Assembly (NCBI GenBank): GCA_964630835.1
Contig: CAZVZM010000062.1
Location: 1 to 11,573, forward strand
Length of the DNA: 11,573 bases
From: Halarsenatibacter sp964630835
GTDB taxonomy: Bacteria > Bacillota > Halanaerobiia > Halanaerobiales > Halarsenatibacteraceae
Direction: 5' to 3'
A program made the translations under genes and the position numbers. This document shows, piece after piece, positions 5,390 through 11,573 of the stretch. Every line of letters starts with the position of its first letter. The stretch's first letter is position 1. A model generated the notes under the pieces. The model had not been told where the DNA came from. It did not search any database and worked only from the letters and a program-made list of their open reading frames with translations.

Positions 5390-6823
5390 CTATTTCTTTT
5401 CCACTGAGGTCGGCACATCCATGAGGCTTTCCAGACCCGCAGCTGCCTGCAGAAGTTTATGCTCTGAAAAAGCAGACCCAATAAGCTGTACTCCCAGAGG
5501 AAGTCCTTTCCGGTTAAACCCAACAGGCAGAGAAACACCGGGCAGGCCGGTGATATTAAGCGGTACTGTGTACATATCCCCATGATAAACCTCCACCGGA
5601 TCAAGATCCTCTCCTATGGCAGCAGCCGGAGAGGGAGAAGGAGGGGTGATAATAACATCCACATCTTCAAAAACTTCCCGGTAGGACTGACTGATAAGAG
5701 TCCTGACCTTCAGAGCCTGTCTATATAGATCATCCTGATAACCGGCGCTGAGTGAATATGTCCCCAGCATAATTCTCCTTTTTACCTCCGGACCAAAACC
5801 CGAACTTCTTGTTTTTTTATACATTTCCTCCACGCTATCAGAACTGCTTCTCATACCATACTGAACGCCATCGTATCTGGCAAGGTTGGAGCTGGCCTCA
5901 GCCGGACAAATAATATAATATGCTGCCAGAGCCTGATCCACCGGAGGAAGAGAAATTTCTCTGACGTCAGCTCCTTCCCGCTCAGCTGCCCCGGCTGTTT
6001 CTTTAACAGCCTCTTTCACTTCCTCATCTATATCCCGCTCAATATACTCGCGGGGAATACCAAAGGTAAGATCTGATAGACCCCGGTCCAGACGGGAGGT
6101 ATAATCGGGATATTCAATATCAGCGGAGGTTGAATCTCGCTCATCATGCCCGGAAATCACATTAAGAAGCAGGGCTGCATCTTCAACCGACCTGGTCAGT
6201 GGACCTATCTGATCCAGGGAGGAAGCAAAAGCGATAAGTCCGTATCGGGATACCACTCCATACGTCGGTTTTAACCCCACCACACCGCAAAAAGCAGCAG
6301 GCTGCCTGATTGATCCCCCCGTGTCGGATCCCAGAGCTGCGGGAACCATCCCGGCTGCAACCGCCGCTGCTGAACCGCCGCTGGAACCGCCAGGAACATG
6401 CTCCAGATCCCAGGGATTTCTGCTCTCTCCGTAGTGAGAATATTCGGTTGTGGCCCCCATGGCAAACTCGTCCATATTTGTTTTGCCAGGCAGCACAGCC
6501 CCCTCATCCCTGAGTTTCTCCACTGCCGCCGCGTCATAAGGGGGATTATAATCCTCCAAAATACGGGAACAGCAGGTAGTGGGGAGATCACTGGTGGTCA
6601 TATTGTCCTTTACCGCCACCGGCACTCCGGACAGCAAGCCGGAATTTGCTGTATCTTCATTTTTCCCCATATGTTCATTGAGGTTTACAAAAGCACGTAT
6701 ATCCCCTTCGACTTCCTCGATGCGCTCCCGAAAGCTTTTTATAATTTCTTCTTCACTGAGTTCTCCAGAATCCCTTTTCTGGATAATTTCTTTCAGCGTT
6801 AAATTTCTTATACTTTTCATCAT
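5390..6823 (-). CDS. gatA: Asp/Glu-tRNA(Asn/Gln) amidotransferase subunit A
   Basis: GatA is the amidase subunit of GatCAB. It hydrolyses glutamine (or asparagine) and passes ammonia to GatB. It has 477 residues, typical length. The amidase-signature catalytic triad is intact: K72 in VAVKDN, the cis-Ser S147 in GGSSGGSA, and the nucleophile S171 in DTGGSIRQPA. These spacings match the characterised GatA triad. Other conserved pieces are GKTNMDEFAMG (113-123), GLKPTYGVVSRYGLIAFASSLDQIGP, and TGLPGVSLPVGF with LPLGVQLIG near the C-terminus. Two adjacent ATGs are possible. The first (6821-6823) is preferred because AGGAGGG (6834-6840) lies 10 bases upstream. That site overlaps the gatC stop codon (TAGGAGGG), and the genes are 15 bases apart, so translational coupling with gatC is likely. 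The product is a soluble cytoplasmic protein. Confidence 0.97.
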   Translation of the reverse strand: MMKSIRNLTLKEIIQKRDSGELSEEEIIKSFRERIEEVEGDIRAFVNLNEHMGKNEDTANSGLLSGVPVAVKDNMTTSDLPTTCCSRILEDYNPPYDAAAVEKLRDEGAVLPGKTNMDEFAMGATTEYSHYGESRNPWDLEHVPGGSSGGSAAAVAAGMVPAALGSDTGGSIRQPAAFCGVVGLKPTYGVVSRYGLIAFASSLDQIGPLTRSVEDAALLLNVISGHDERDSTSADIEYPDYTSRLDRGLSDLTFGIPREYIERDIDEEVKEAVKETAGAAEREGADVREISLPPVDQALAAYYIICPAEASSNLARYDGVQYGMRSSSDSVEEMYKKTRSSGFGPEVKRRIMLGTYSLSAGYQDDLYRQALKVRTLISQSYREVFEDVDVIITPPSPSPAAAIGEDLDPVEVYHGDMYTVPLNITGLPGVSLPVGFNRKGLPLGVQLIGSAFSEHKLLQAAAGLESLMDVPTSVEKK

Positions 6824-6838
6824 AAATTGTATTCCCTC

Positions 6839-7135
6839 CTAATCCTGCTGACCCACGCCGGGAACCCTAAAATGTCCCTCTTCTTTCTCGGGGGCTTCCC
6901 GCATCAGCTCTTCTCTCCTGTCAGAAGATGTGTCTTTATCCTCTCTGAAGACGTTTTCCCGGGGCTGTGGATAATAGGTGGGTTCCACACCTTCTGTATC
7001 CACTCTCAAAATCTTGTTGACATAATCGACGACATTATTCAGCTCTCCCGCAAATTTCTCCTTTTCCTCTTCGGAAAGAGAAAGCTGTGCCAGTCCGGCA
7101 AGTTCCTCTACATCATCTTTATCCAGCAAAGTCAT
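6839..7135 (-). CDS. gatC: Asp/Glu-tRNA(Asn/Gln) amidotransferase subunit C
   Basis: GatC is the small subunit that wraps around the GatA-GatB interface and stabilises the complex. The 98-residue protein has the family pattern: an N-terminal helix pair (DKDDVEELAGLAQLSLSEEEKEKFAGELN), then NVVDYVNKILRVDTEGVEP, a proline-containing linker, and the conserved C-terminal APEKEEGHFRVPGV. I chose ATG at 7133-7135, six bases after AGGGG (7142-7146). An immediately upstream in-frame GTG (7136-7138) would add one residue but leaves only three bases. The start lies inside the end of ligA, overlapping it by 17 bases in another frame, so ligA and gatC are co-transcribed and probably translationally coupled. 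Confidence 0.95.
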   Translation of the reverse strand: MTLLDKDDVEELAGLAQLSLSEEEKEKFAGELNNVVDYVNKILRVDTEGVEPTYYPQPRENVFREDKDTSSDRREELMREAPEKEEGHFRVPGVGQQD

Positions 7136-9146
7136 CACCTTCCCCTTTAAGAAGTTTTAAAAAATCTTCTTCTTCAAGTATTTCCGCACCCTCACCGCGA
7201 GCTTTTTCAAGTTTGGAACCGGGATTATCACCTGCAACCAGATAGTCTGTCCGGCCACTCACACTGGAGGTAACCCTGCCCCCTCTTTTTTCAATTTCCC
7301 CGGCAGCTTCATCGCGGGTGAAATTTTCCAGTCGGCCGGTCAACACAAAGCGCAGCCCCTGAAGATAATCTGAAGTTTCCTCCTTCTCCACTTCAGCCGG
7401 GAGCCCAGCGGAGAGAAGTTTTTTGAGAACCTCCTGATTTCCCTGGCGTTCAAAAAAATTCACCACGCTGCTTGCGATAACCGGTCCCACTTCGTCTATT
7501 TCCTCCAGACTCTCCTGATCCGCATTCCTGATCTTTTTTAGCGAACCAAAATGATCGCTTATGATGCTGGCTGTTCGAGAACCAACGTAGCGTATGCCCA
7601 GCGCATATAAAAACCTGTCAAAGGGTCTGTTTTTGCTCTCTTCCAGGGCTTCAATCACATTGCTGGCGGATTTTTCACCCATGCGCTCCAGTTCCTCAAG
7701 CTCTTCCTCCTGAAGATAATAAAGATCTCCATAATCCTCAATAAGATCTGCTTCCAGCATCCTGTCCACCAGCGAAGGACCGATCCCCTCTACATTCATT
7801 GCTTCCCTGGAAACAAAATGGAGAATGCTCTCTCTAACCTGAGCGGGACAGGCGGTATTCGTGCAGCGCCAGATTGCTTCATCGGGATCGCGCACAGCCT
7901 TAGAGCTGCAGACCGGACACCGGTCCGGCATTGTAAATTTCTCTTCGTCACCGGTGCGCTTATCTTTGATAACTCTGACAACCTCAGGGATTATATCTCC
8001 CGCTTTCTGAATGAGAACTGTATCTCCAATCCTTACATCCTTCTTTTTAAGCTCGTCTTCATTATGCAGTGTGGCCCTGCTCACTGTTGAACCATCTATC
8101 TCCACCGGTTCCAGAACAGCGTTGGGAGTGAGTGCTCCCGTGCGGCCAACTGATATTTTTATGTCCTTTACAGTTGTGGTCTTTTGCTGAGAGGGAAATT
8201 TATAGGCAATTGCCCAGCGAGGACTGGAGCTGGTAGCTCCCAGCTCAACCTGCATATCTATCTGATCCACCTTGATAACCATGCCATCTATGTCATAATC
8301 AAGCTCTCCGCGTCTTTCCTCCCATTCCTTACAGATATCAACAACATCTTCCAGCCGGGAGGGTGTCCAGTATCTGTTTATTTTAAAGCCCAGCTCCTCA
8401 AGAAATTTTAAGCTCTGTCTGTGTCTTTCGAAGCTTCTATCGGCACAGCTGACGACGTTGTAGGCCAGAAAGGCCAGGGGACGACGGGCAGCTACAGAGG
8501 GATCAAGCTGCCTGATAGAACCGGCTGCGGCATTGCGGGGGTTGGCAAAGGGATCTTTGCCCTCCTCCAGCCTCCTGTCGTTGAGACTGGCAAAATCGCT
8601 CTCAGGCATAAATACCTCTCCCCTCAGCTCTATATCAACTGGCTTTTGCAGTTTCAGAGGAACTGAAGGGATGGTCCTGATATTAGCTGTGACGTCTTCA
8701 CCAACCGTGCCATCGCCCCGGGTAGCTCCAAGCTCAAGCTCCCCCCCACTATAGCGAAGTACAACCGCAAGGCCATCCACCTTATGCTCCACCACAAATT
8801 CTGGCTCCTTCTGAAAAGAAGAGCTTTTTGAAAGCCTTCTGATTATCTGCTCATAAAAGTCCTGCAGATCTTCCTCAGTAAAGGCATTATCCAGGCTGAG
8901 CATGGGCTGGCTGTGTTCAACTTTTTCAAATTCATCCAGGGGCTCACCTCCCACCCTGCTGGTCGGGGAGTTAGGAGATTTAAACTCAGGGTGTTCCTCC
9001 TCCAGCTGCCTGAGCTCTTTCATCATTTCATCATACTCAGCATCGGATATTACCGGGTCATCGATGACATAATATCTATGTTCGTGATAGCGGATTTCCT
9101 CCCTGAGCTCTTCAATTCTTTCCTTTATCTCCTGAGATTCGCTCAC
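7119..9146 (-). CDS. ligA: NAD-dependent DNA ligase
   Basis: LigA seals nicks in duplex DNA using NAD+ during lagging-strand synthesis and repair. All domains are present in this 675-residue form. Domain Ia has HRYYVIDDPVISDAEYD (23-39) for NMN binding. The adenylated lysine is K122 in the KxDG motif. An OB fold follows, then a four-cysteine zinc site (C410, C413, C428, C433), helix-hairpin-helix repeats (about 440-565), and a C-terminal BRCT domain (about 596-675). I chose GTG at 9144-9146 because a near-perfect AAGGAGGT (9153-9160) lies 6 bases upstream. The in-frame ATG at 9165-9167 would add seven residues and has no ribosome binding site. The 184 bases between the pcrA stop and this start show no convincing terminator or promoter: a TTGACG at 9223-9228 lacks a matching -10. 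Read-through from pcrA is the likely source of its mRNA. Confidence 0.96.
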   Translation of the reverse strand: MSESQEIKERIEELREEIRYHEHRYYVIDDPVISDAEYDEMMKELRQLEEEHPEFKSPNSPTSRVGGEPLDEFEKVEHSQPMLSLDNAFTEEDLQDFYEQIIRRLSKSSSFQKEPEFVVEHKVDGLAVVLRYSGGELELGATRGDGTVGEDVTANIRTIPSVPLKLQKPVDIELRGEVFMPESDFASLNDRRLEEGKDPFANPRNAAAGSIRQLDPSVAARRPLAFLAYNVVSCADRSFERHRQSLKFLEELGFKINRYWTPSRLEDVVDICKEWEERRGELDYDIDGMVIKVDQIDMQVELGATSSSPRWAIAYKFPSQQKTTTVKDIKISVGRTGALTPNAVLEPVEIDGSTVSRATLHNEDELKKKDVRIGDTVLIQKAGDIIPEVVRVIKDKRTGDEEKFTMPDRCPVCSSKAVRDPDEAIWRCTNTACPAQVRESILHFVSREAMNVEGIGPSLVDRMLEADLIEDYGDLYYLQEEELEELERMGEKSASNVIEALEESKNRPFDRFLYALGIRYVGSRTASIISDHFGSLKKIRNADQESLEEIDEVGPVIASSVVNFFERQGNQEVLKKLLSAGLPAEVEKEETSDYLQGLRFVLTGRLENFTRDEAAGEIEKRGGRVTSSVSGRTDYLVAGDNPGSKLEKARGEGAEILEEEDFLKLLKGEGDDFAG

Positions 9147-9152
9147 CGCATT

Positions 9153-9160
9153 ACCTCCTT
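9153..9160 (-). promoter_or_regulatory. Ribosome binding site that fixes the ligA GTG start
   Basis: AAGGAGGT on the minus strand lies 6 bases before GTG at 9144-9146. It lies downstream of the competing ATG at 9165-9167, so it can only serve the shorter form. Confidence 0.8.
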
Positions 9161-9330
9161 CCGACATTGCAATACAGTTAATCCGTTTTAAAATTAATTA
9201 CCGGTTTTTCTTCACATAAGCCCGTCAAGTTTCGTTTAAGTTCATTTTTATAATGCTTGCTAATGTATAATCTTTATTCATGGAAGATATGAATGAAAGT
9301 GACACTGGAGCCGGGGAAAAGATCCAGATT

Positions 9331-11526
9331 TTACTTTTTCTCCAGGGGGGCATAATCAGCCATGAGCACTCTTGTATTGCCATCGGCAAAATCTACAACC
9401 AGAATCTCATCGCCATTTCCCTCCAGATCTACTTCTGTCACCCTACCGGAGCCAAATTTAGGATGCACTACTTCTTCACCCGGGTGAAATTGCTGATCAT
9501 CCGGATAAAGATCCGGCATCTCTTCAGCAAAAATATCGTCAGAAACGCTCTCCGATCCATCACCTGAGAAGCCTGCATCTACAACTCGCTCCCCCCTGAA
9601 TTTTTCCCTGCGGACCACGCTCTCATCCAATTCCTGAAGAAATCGCGAGGGACTGCAGCGCTCATTTTTGCCAAAACGGCGGCGGCTTTTAGCATGAACC
9701 AGAAATAATTCCTCCTGCGCTCTGGTCATACCTACGTAACACAAACGCCTTTCCTCCTCAATTTCTTCTTCGCTTCCCATGCTATTACCGTGGGGAAATA
9801 GACCCTCCTCCAGACCTGTCAAAAAAACCACAGGAAACTCCAGGCCTTTAGCAGAATGAAGCGTCAGCAGAGTGACATGATCTCTGCTTTCCTCCCAGTT
9901 ATCAACATCTGTGACCAGGGAAATCTGTTCCAGAAAACCCTCCAGGTTCCCCTCCGGATTCTGCTGCAGATACTCAGTCAGCACATTGTGAAGCTCACCA
10001 ATATTGTCAATCCTCTCCCAGGCATCATCTCCCTCTTTATCCTGAATAAATTCCTCATATCCGGTTTTTTTTAGCACCGCATCCATCAAGCCAACCAGGG
10101 TAAGCTCTTTGTGTTTTTCCCGCAGATCTTCAATCAGATCCGCAAATTTTTTTACTCTGGTCTGATAGGCGGAGGTGAGAGAAGGAATCTCCCGGGGATT
10201 GCATACAGCCTGATATAATGATATATTTTGAGAAGATGCAAAATCTTTAACGCGCTCTATTGTTTTGCTGCCTATGCCCCGCCGGGGCCTGTTGATTACA
10301 CGAAGGAGGGCCGCCTCATCGTGAGGATTATATATGAGGCGAAGATAGGCGAGTATATCCTTTATTTCCTTCCTGTCATAAAATCTCTGACCGCCCACCA
10401 GCTGATAGGGAATATTCATTTTCATAAAAGCATCTTCCAGCACGCGGGATTGAGCATTGGTGCGATACATCACCGCCATATCTCCATATTTATAATTTGA
10501 CCTATCCCTCAGATCTTTCATGCGCTTCCCGACATATTTCGCCTCCCGTCGTCCTGACTCGGTCCGGCATACAGTCACACTGCTGCCCTGAGAGCGTCGG
10601 GACCAGAGATCTTTCTCTTTGCGATTTTTATTATGCTTAATAACGCTCTGAGCGGCGGCCAGTATTTTCTGATGCGAGCGATAATTTTGCTCCAGTTTGA
10701 AAACTTCTGCCTCAGGAAAGTCCCTTTCAAAATTTAGTATATTTTTTATGTCGGCCCCTCTAAAACCATAGATGCTCTGATCTGGATCTCCCACCACAAA
10801 AATATTTTTCCTCCTGCCGGATATAAGCTGGCTTAACCGATACTGTGCTTTGTTTACATCCTGATATTCATCGATGAGAAGAAATCTGTACCTGTTCTGA
10901 TAATACTTTTTAACCTCTTCAAAACGGGTGAAAAGCTGGCAGGTTTTCATTAATAGGTCATCAAAATCAAGAGCATTGCTCTCCTTCATGCGGGCCTCAT
11001 AGCGAGAATACAATTCTTTTATTTTTTTTTCGTCGGGATTTGCTCCGGGAGTATATTCCTCAGGAGATATTAACTCGCTTTTGGCCCGGCTAATTTTTCC
11101 CGATACCCGGGCAGGGCTGATATCATTTGAATCAATTTCCAGGTCTTTCATGATTTCTTTGAGCATCTTTTTCTGATCTTTCTTATCATAAATAACATAG
11201 CTGGAGCTGTAACCCAGCTTTTCTGCCTCCCGCCGCAGAAGTCCCGCAGCAAAGGAGTGAAATGTACCCACCCATCCGCGAGGAATGTATCCTAGCAGAT
11301 CAGCCGTTCTCTCCTTCATCTCATCTGCCGCTTTATTTGTAAAGGTGAGAGCCAAAATTTCCTCCGATTTCACACCGTAATGAGAAATGAGATAGGCCAG
11401 CCTTCTGATAAGCACCCGGGTTTTACCGCTGCCGGCTCCCGCCAGAACAAGCGCAGGTCCCTGAAAATGTGTGACAGCCTCTCGCTGAGATTTATTGAGA
11501 TCTGCAAGAATTTTTTCTTCTGTCAT
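9331..11526 (-). CDS. pcrA: ATP-dependent 3'-5' DNA helicase, UvrD/PcrA type (SF1A)
   Basis: PcrA unwinds DNA in repair, removes RecA filaments and helps rolling-circle plasmid replication. The 731-residue protein has a full SF1A motif set: Q-motif LNKSQREAV (10-18), Walker A AGAGSGKT (29-36), motif Ia TFTNKAADEM (61-70), GTFHSF, and Walker B LIDEYQD (217-223). Motif III is GDPDQSIYGFRGAD (246-259), motif IV LEQNYRS (278-284), motif V TLHSAKGLEFPVVF (555-568), and motif VI RRLCYVGMTRAQEEL (593-607). Residues 680-731 form the Tudor-like C-terminal domain (FHPGEEVVHPKFGSGRV...) that binds RNA polymerase in characterised PcrA. The ATG at 11524-11526 overlaps the stop of the upstream gene (ATGA). 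GGAGG lies 13 bases upstream and AGAAGG lies just before the start, so initiation probably depends on coupling. PcrA is preferred over Rep because of the ligA neighbour and the C-terminal domain. Confidence 0.96.
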   Translation of the reverse strand: MTEEKILADLNKSQREAVTHFQGPALVLAGAGSGKTRVLIRRLAYLISHYGVKSEEILALTFTNKAADEMKERTADLLGYIPRGWVGTFHSFAAGLLRREAEKLGYSSSYVIYDKKDQKKMLKEIMKDLEIDSNDISPARVSGKISRAKSELISPEEYTPGANPDEKKIKELYSRYEARMKESNALDFDDLLMKTCQLFTRFEEVKKYYQNRYRFLLIDEYQDVNKAQYRLSQLISGRRKNIFVVGDPDQSIYGFRGADIKNILNFERDFPEAEVFKLEQNYRSHQKILAAAQSVIKHNKNRKEKDLWSRRSQGSSVTVCRTESGRREAKYVGKRMKDLRDRSNYKYGDMAVMYRTNAQSRVLEDAFMKMNIPYQLVGGQRFYDRKEIKDILAYLRLIYNPHDEAALLRVINRPRRGIGSKTIERVKDFASSQNISLYQAVCNPREIPSLTSAYQTRVKKFADLIEDLREKHKELTLVGLMDAVLKKTGYEEFIQDKEGDDAWERIDNIGELHNVLTEYLQQNPEGNLEGFLEQISLVTDVDNWEESRDHVTLLTLHSAKGLEFPVVFLTGLEEGLFPHGNSMGSEEEIEEERRLCYVGMTRAQEELFLVHAKSRRRFGKNERCSPSRFLQELDESVVRREKFRGERVVDAGFSGDGSESVSDDIFAEEMPDLYPDDQQFHPGEEVVHPKFGSGRVTEVDLEGNGDEILVVDFADGNTRVLMADYAPLEKK

Positions 11527-11573
11527 GCCTTCTTCACATCCTCCAGAAGTTCTTCGACAGTTTTATCTCCCAG
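11523..11573 (-). CDS. C-terminal end of an unidentified gene upstream of pcrA
   Basis: The last 16 codons of a leftward gene are visible, encoding LGDKTVEELLEDVKKA and a TGA stop at 11523-11525. The stop shares ATGA with the pcrA start (4-base overlap), which is a strong sign that this is a real gene. The acidic, helix-forming tail is too short to identify. In Bacillus, pcrB precedes pcrA, but nothing visible here tests that. Confidence 0.6.
   Translation of the reverse strand: MGDKTVEELLEDVKKA

Noticed and set aside
9223..9228. Leftward TTGACG as an internal ligA promoter
   Set aside because: With 16-18 base spacing the -10 would read near ACCGGT. The AT-rich TAATTAAT lies about 24 bases away, too far.
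9280..9567. 95-codon plus-strand reading frame with TATAAT at 9265-9270 upstream
   Set aside because: Most of it is antisense to the 3' end of pcrA, there is no ribosome binding site, no -35 fits the -10, and the protein resembles no family.
3858..11526. Hidden novel system inside the pcrA-ligA-gatCAB cluster
   Set aside because: All five full-length proteins have normal length and intact catalytic motifs, and the gene order is familiar in Firmicutes. Other long frames here are antisense shadows.

Overview
The window looks like chromosomal backbone from a Gram-positive-type bacterium, probably an anaerobic, salt-adapted member of the Clostridia/Halanaerobiales. This is an inference from four things: the gene order pcrA-ligA-gatC-gatA-gatB, strong AGGAGG-type ribosome binding sites, use of GTG and TTG starts, and Glu/Asp-rich housekeeping proteins. 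No gene here fixes the genus.

Layout from left to right. Positions 1-305 hold no confident gene. A GC-richer, hairpin-rich stretch (1-132) enters from the left edge and is followed by AT-rich DNA. That DNA contains a small rightward intrinsic terminator (224-241) and a good leftward sigma70-type promoter (271-299). Two leftward genes follow: a small four-helix membrane protein of unknown function (306-635) and rlmD, an Fe-S 23S rRNA uracil-C5 methyltransferase with a TTG start (654-2012). Positions 2013-2372 are a divergent intergenic region. It holds a MITE-like element of 119 bp with terminal inverted repeats, then a candidate promoter and a 9+9 bp palindrome in front of a rightward MATE-family efflux gene (2373-3755). 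One arm of the same repeat recurs as a solo copy between the convergent ends of the MATE gene and gatB.

Positions 3858-11573 form one leftward cluster, in transcription order: the last 16 codons of an unidentified gene, pcrA (UvrD-type helicase), ligA (NAD-dependent DNA ligase), gatC, gatA and gatB. The unidentified gene overlaps pcrA by ATGA, ligA overlaps gatC, and the gatA ribosome binding site lies over the gatC stop, so translational coupling is likely. No convincing terminator or promoter was seen inside the cluster. PcrA and LigA act in DNA repair and replication. GatCAB converts Glu-tRNA(Gln), and often Asp-tRNA(Asn), to the amide form. The two functions are linked here only by operon arrangement, which is familiar in Firmicutes.

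I found no evidence of a new defence system, CRISPR array, tRNA or full rRNA gene. The most interesting material is non-coding: the repeat family, the palindrome at the MATE promoter, and the unassigned left edge.
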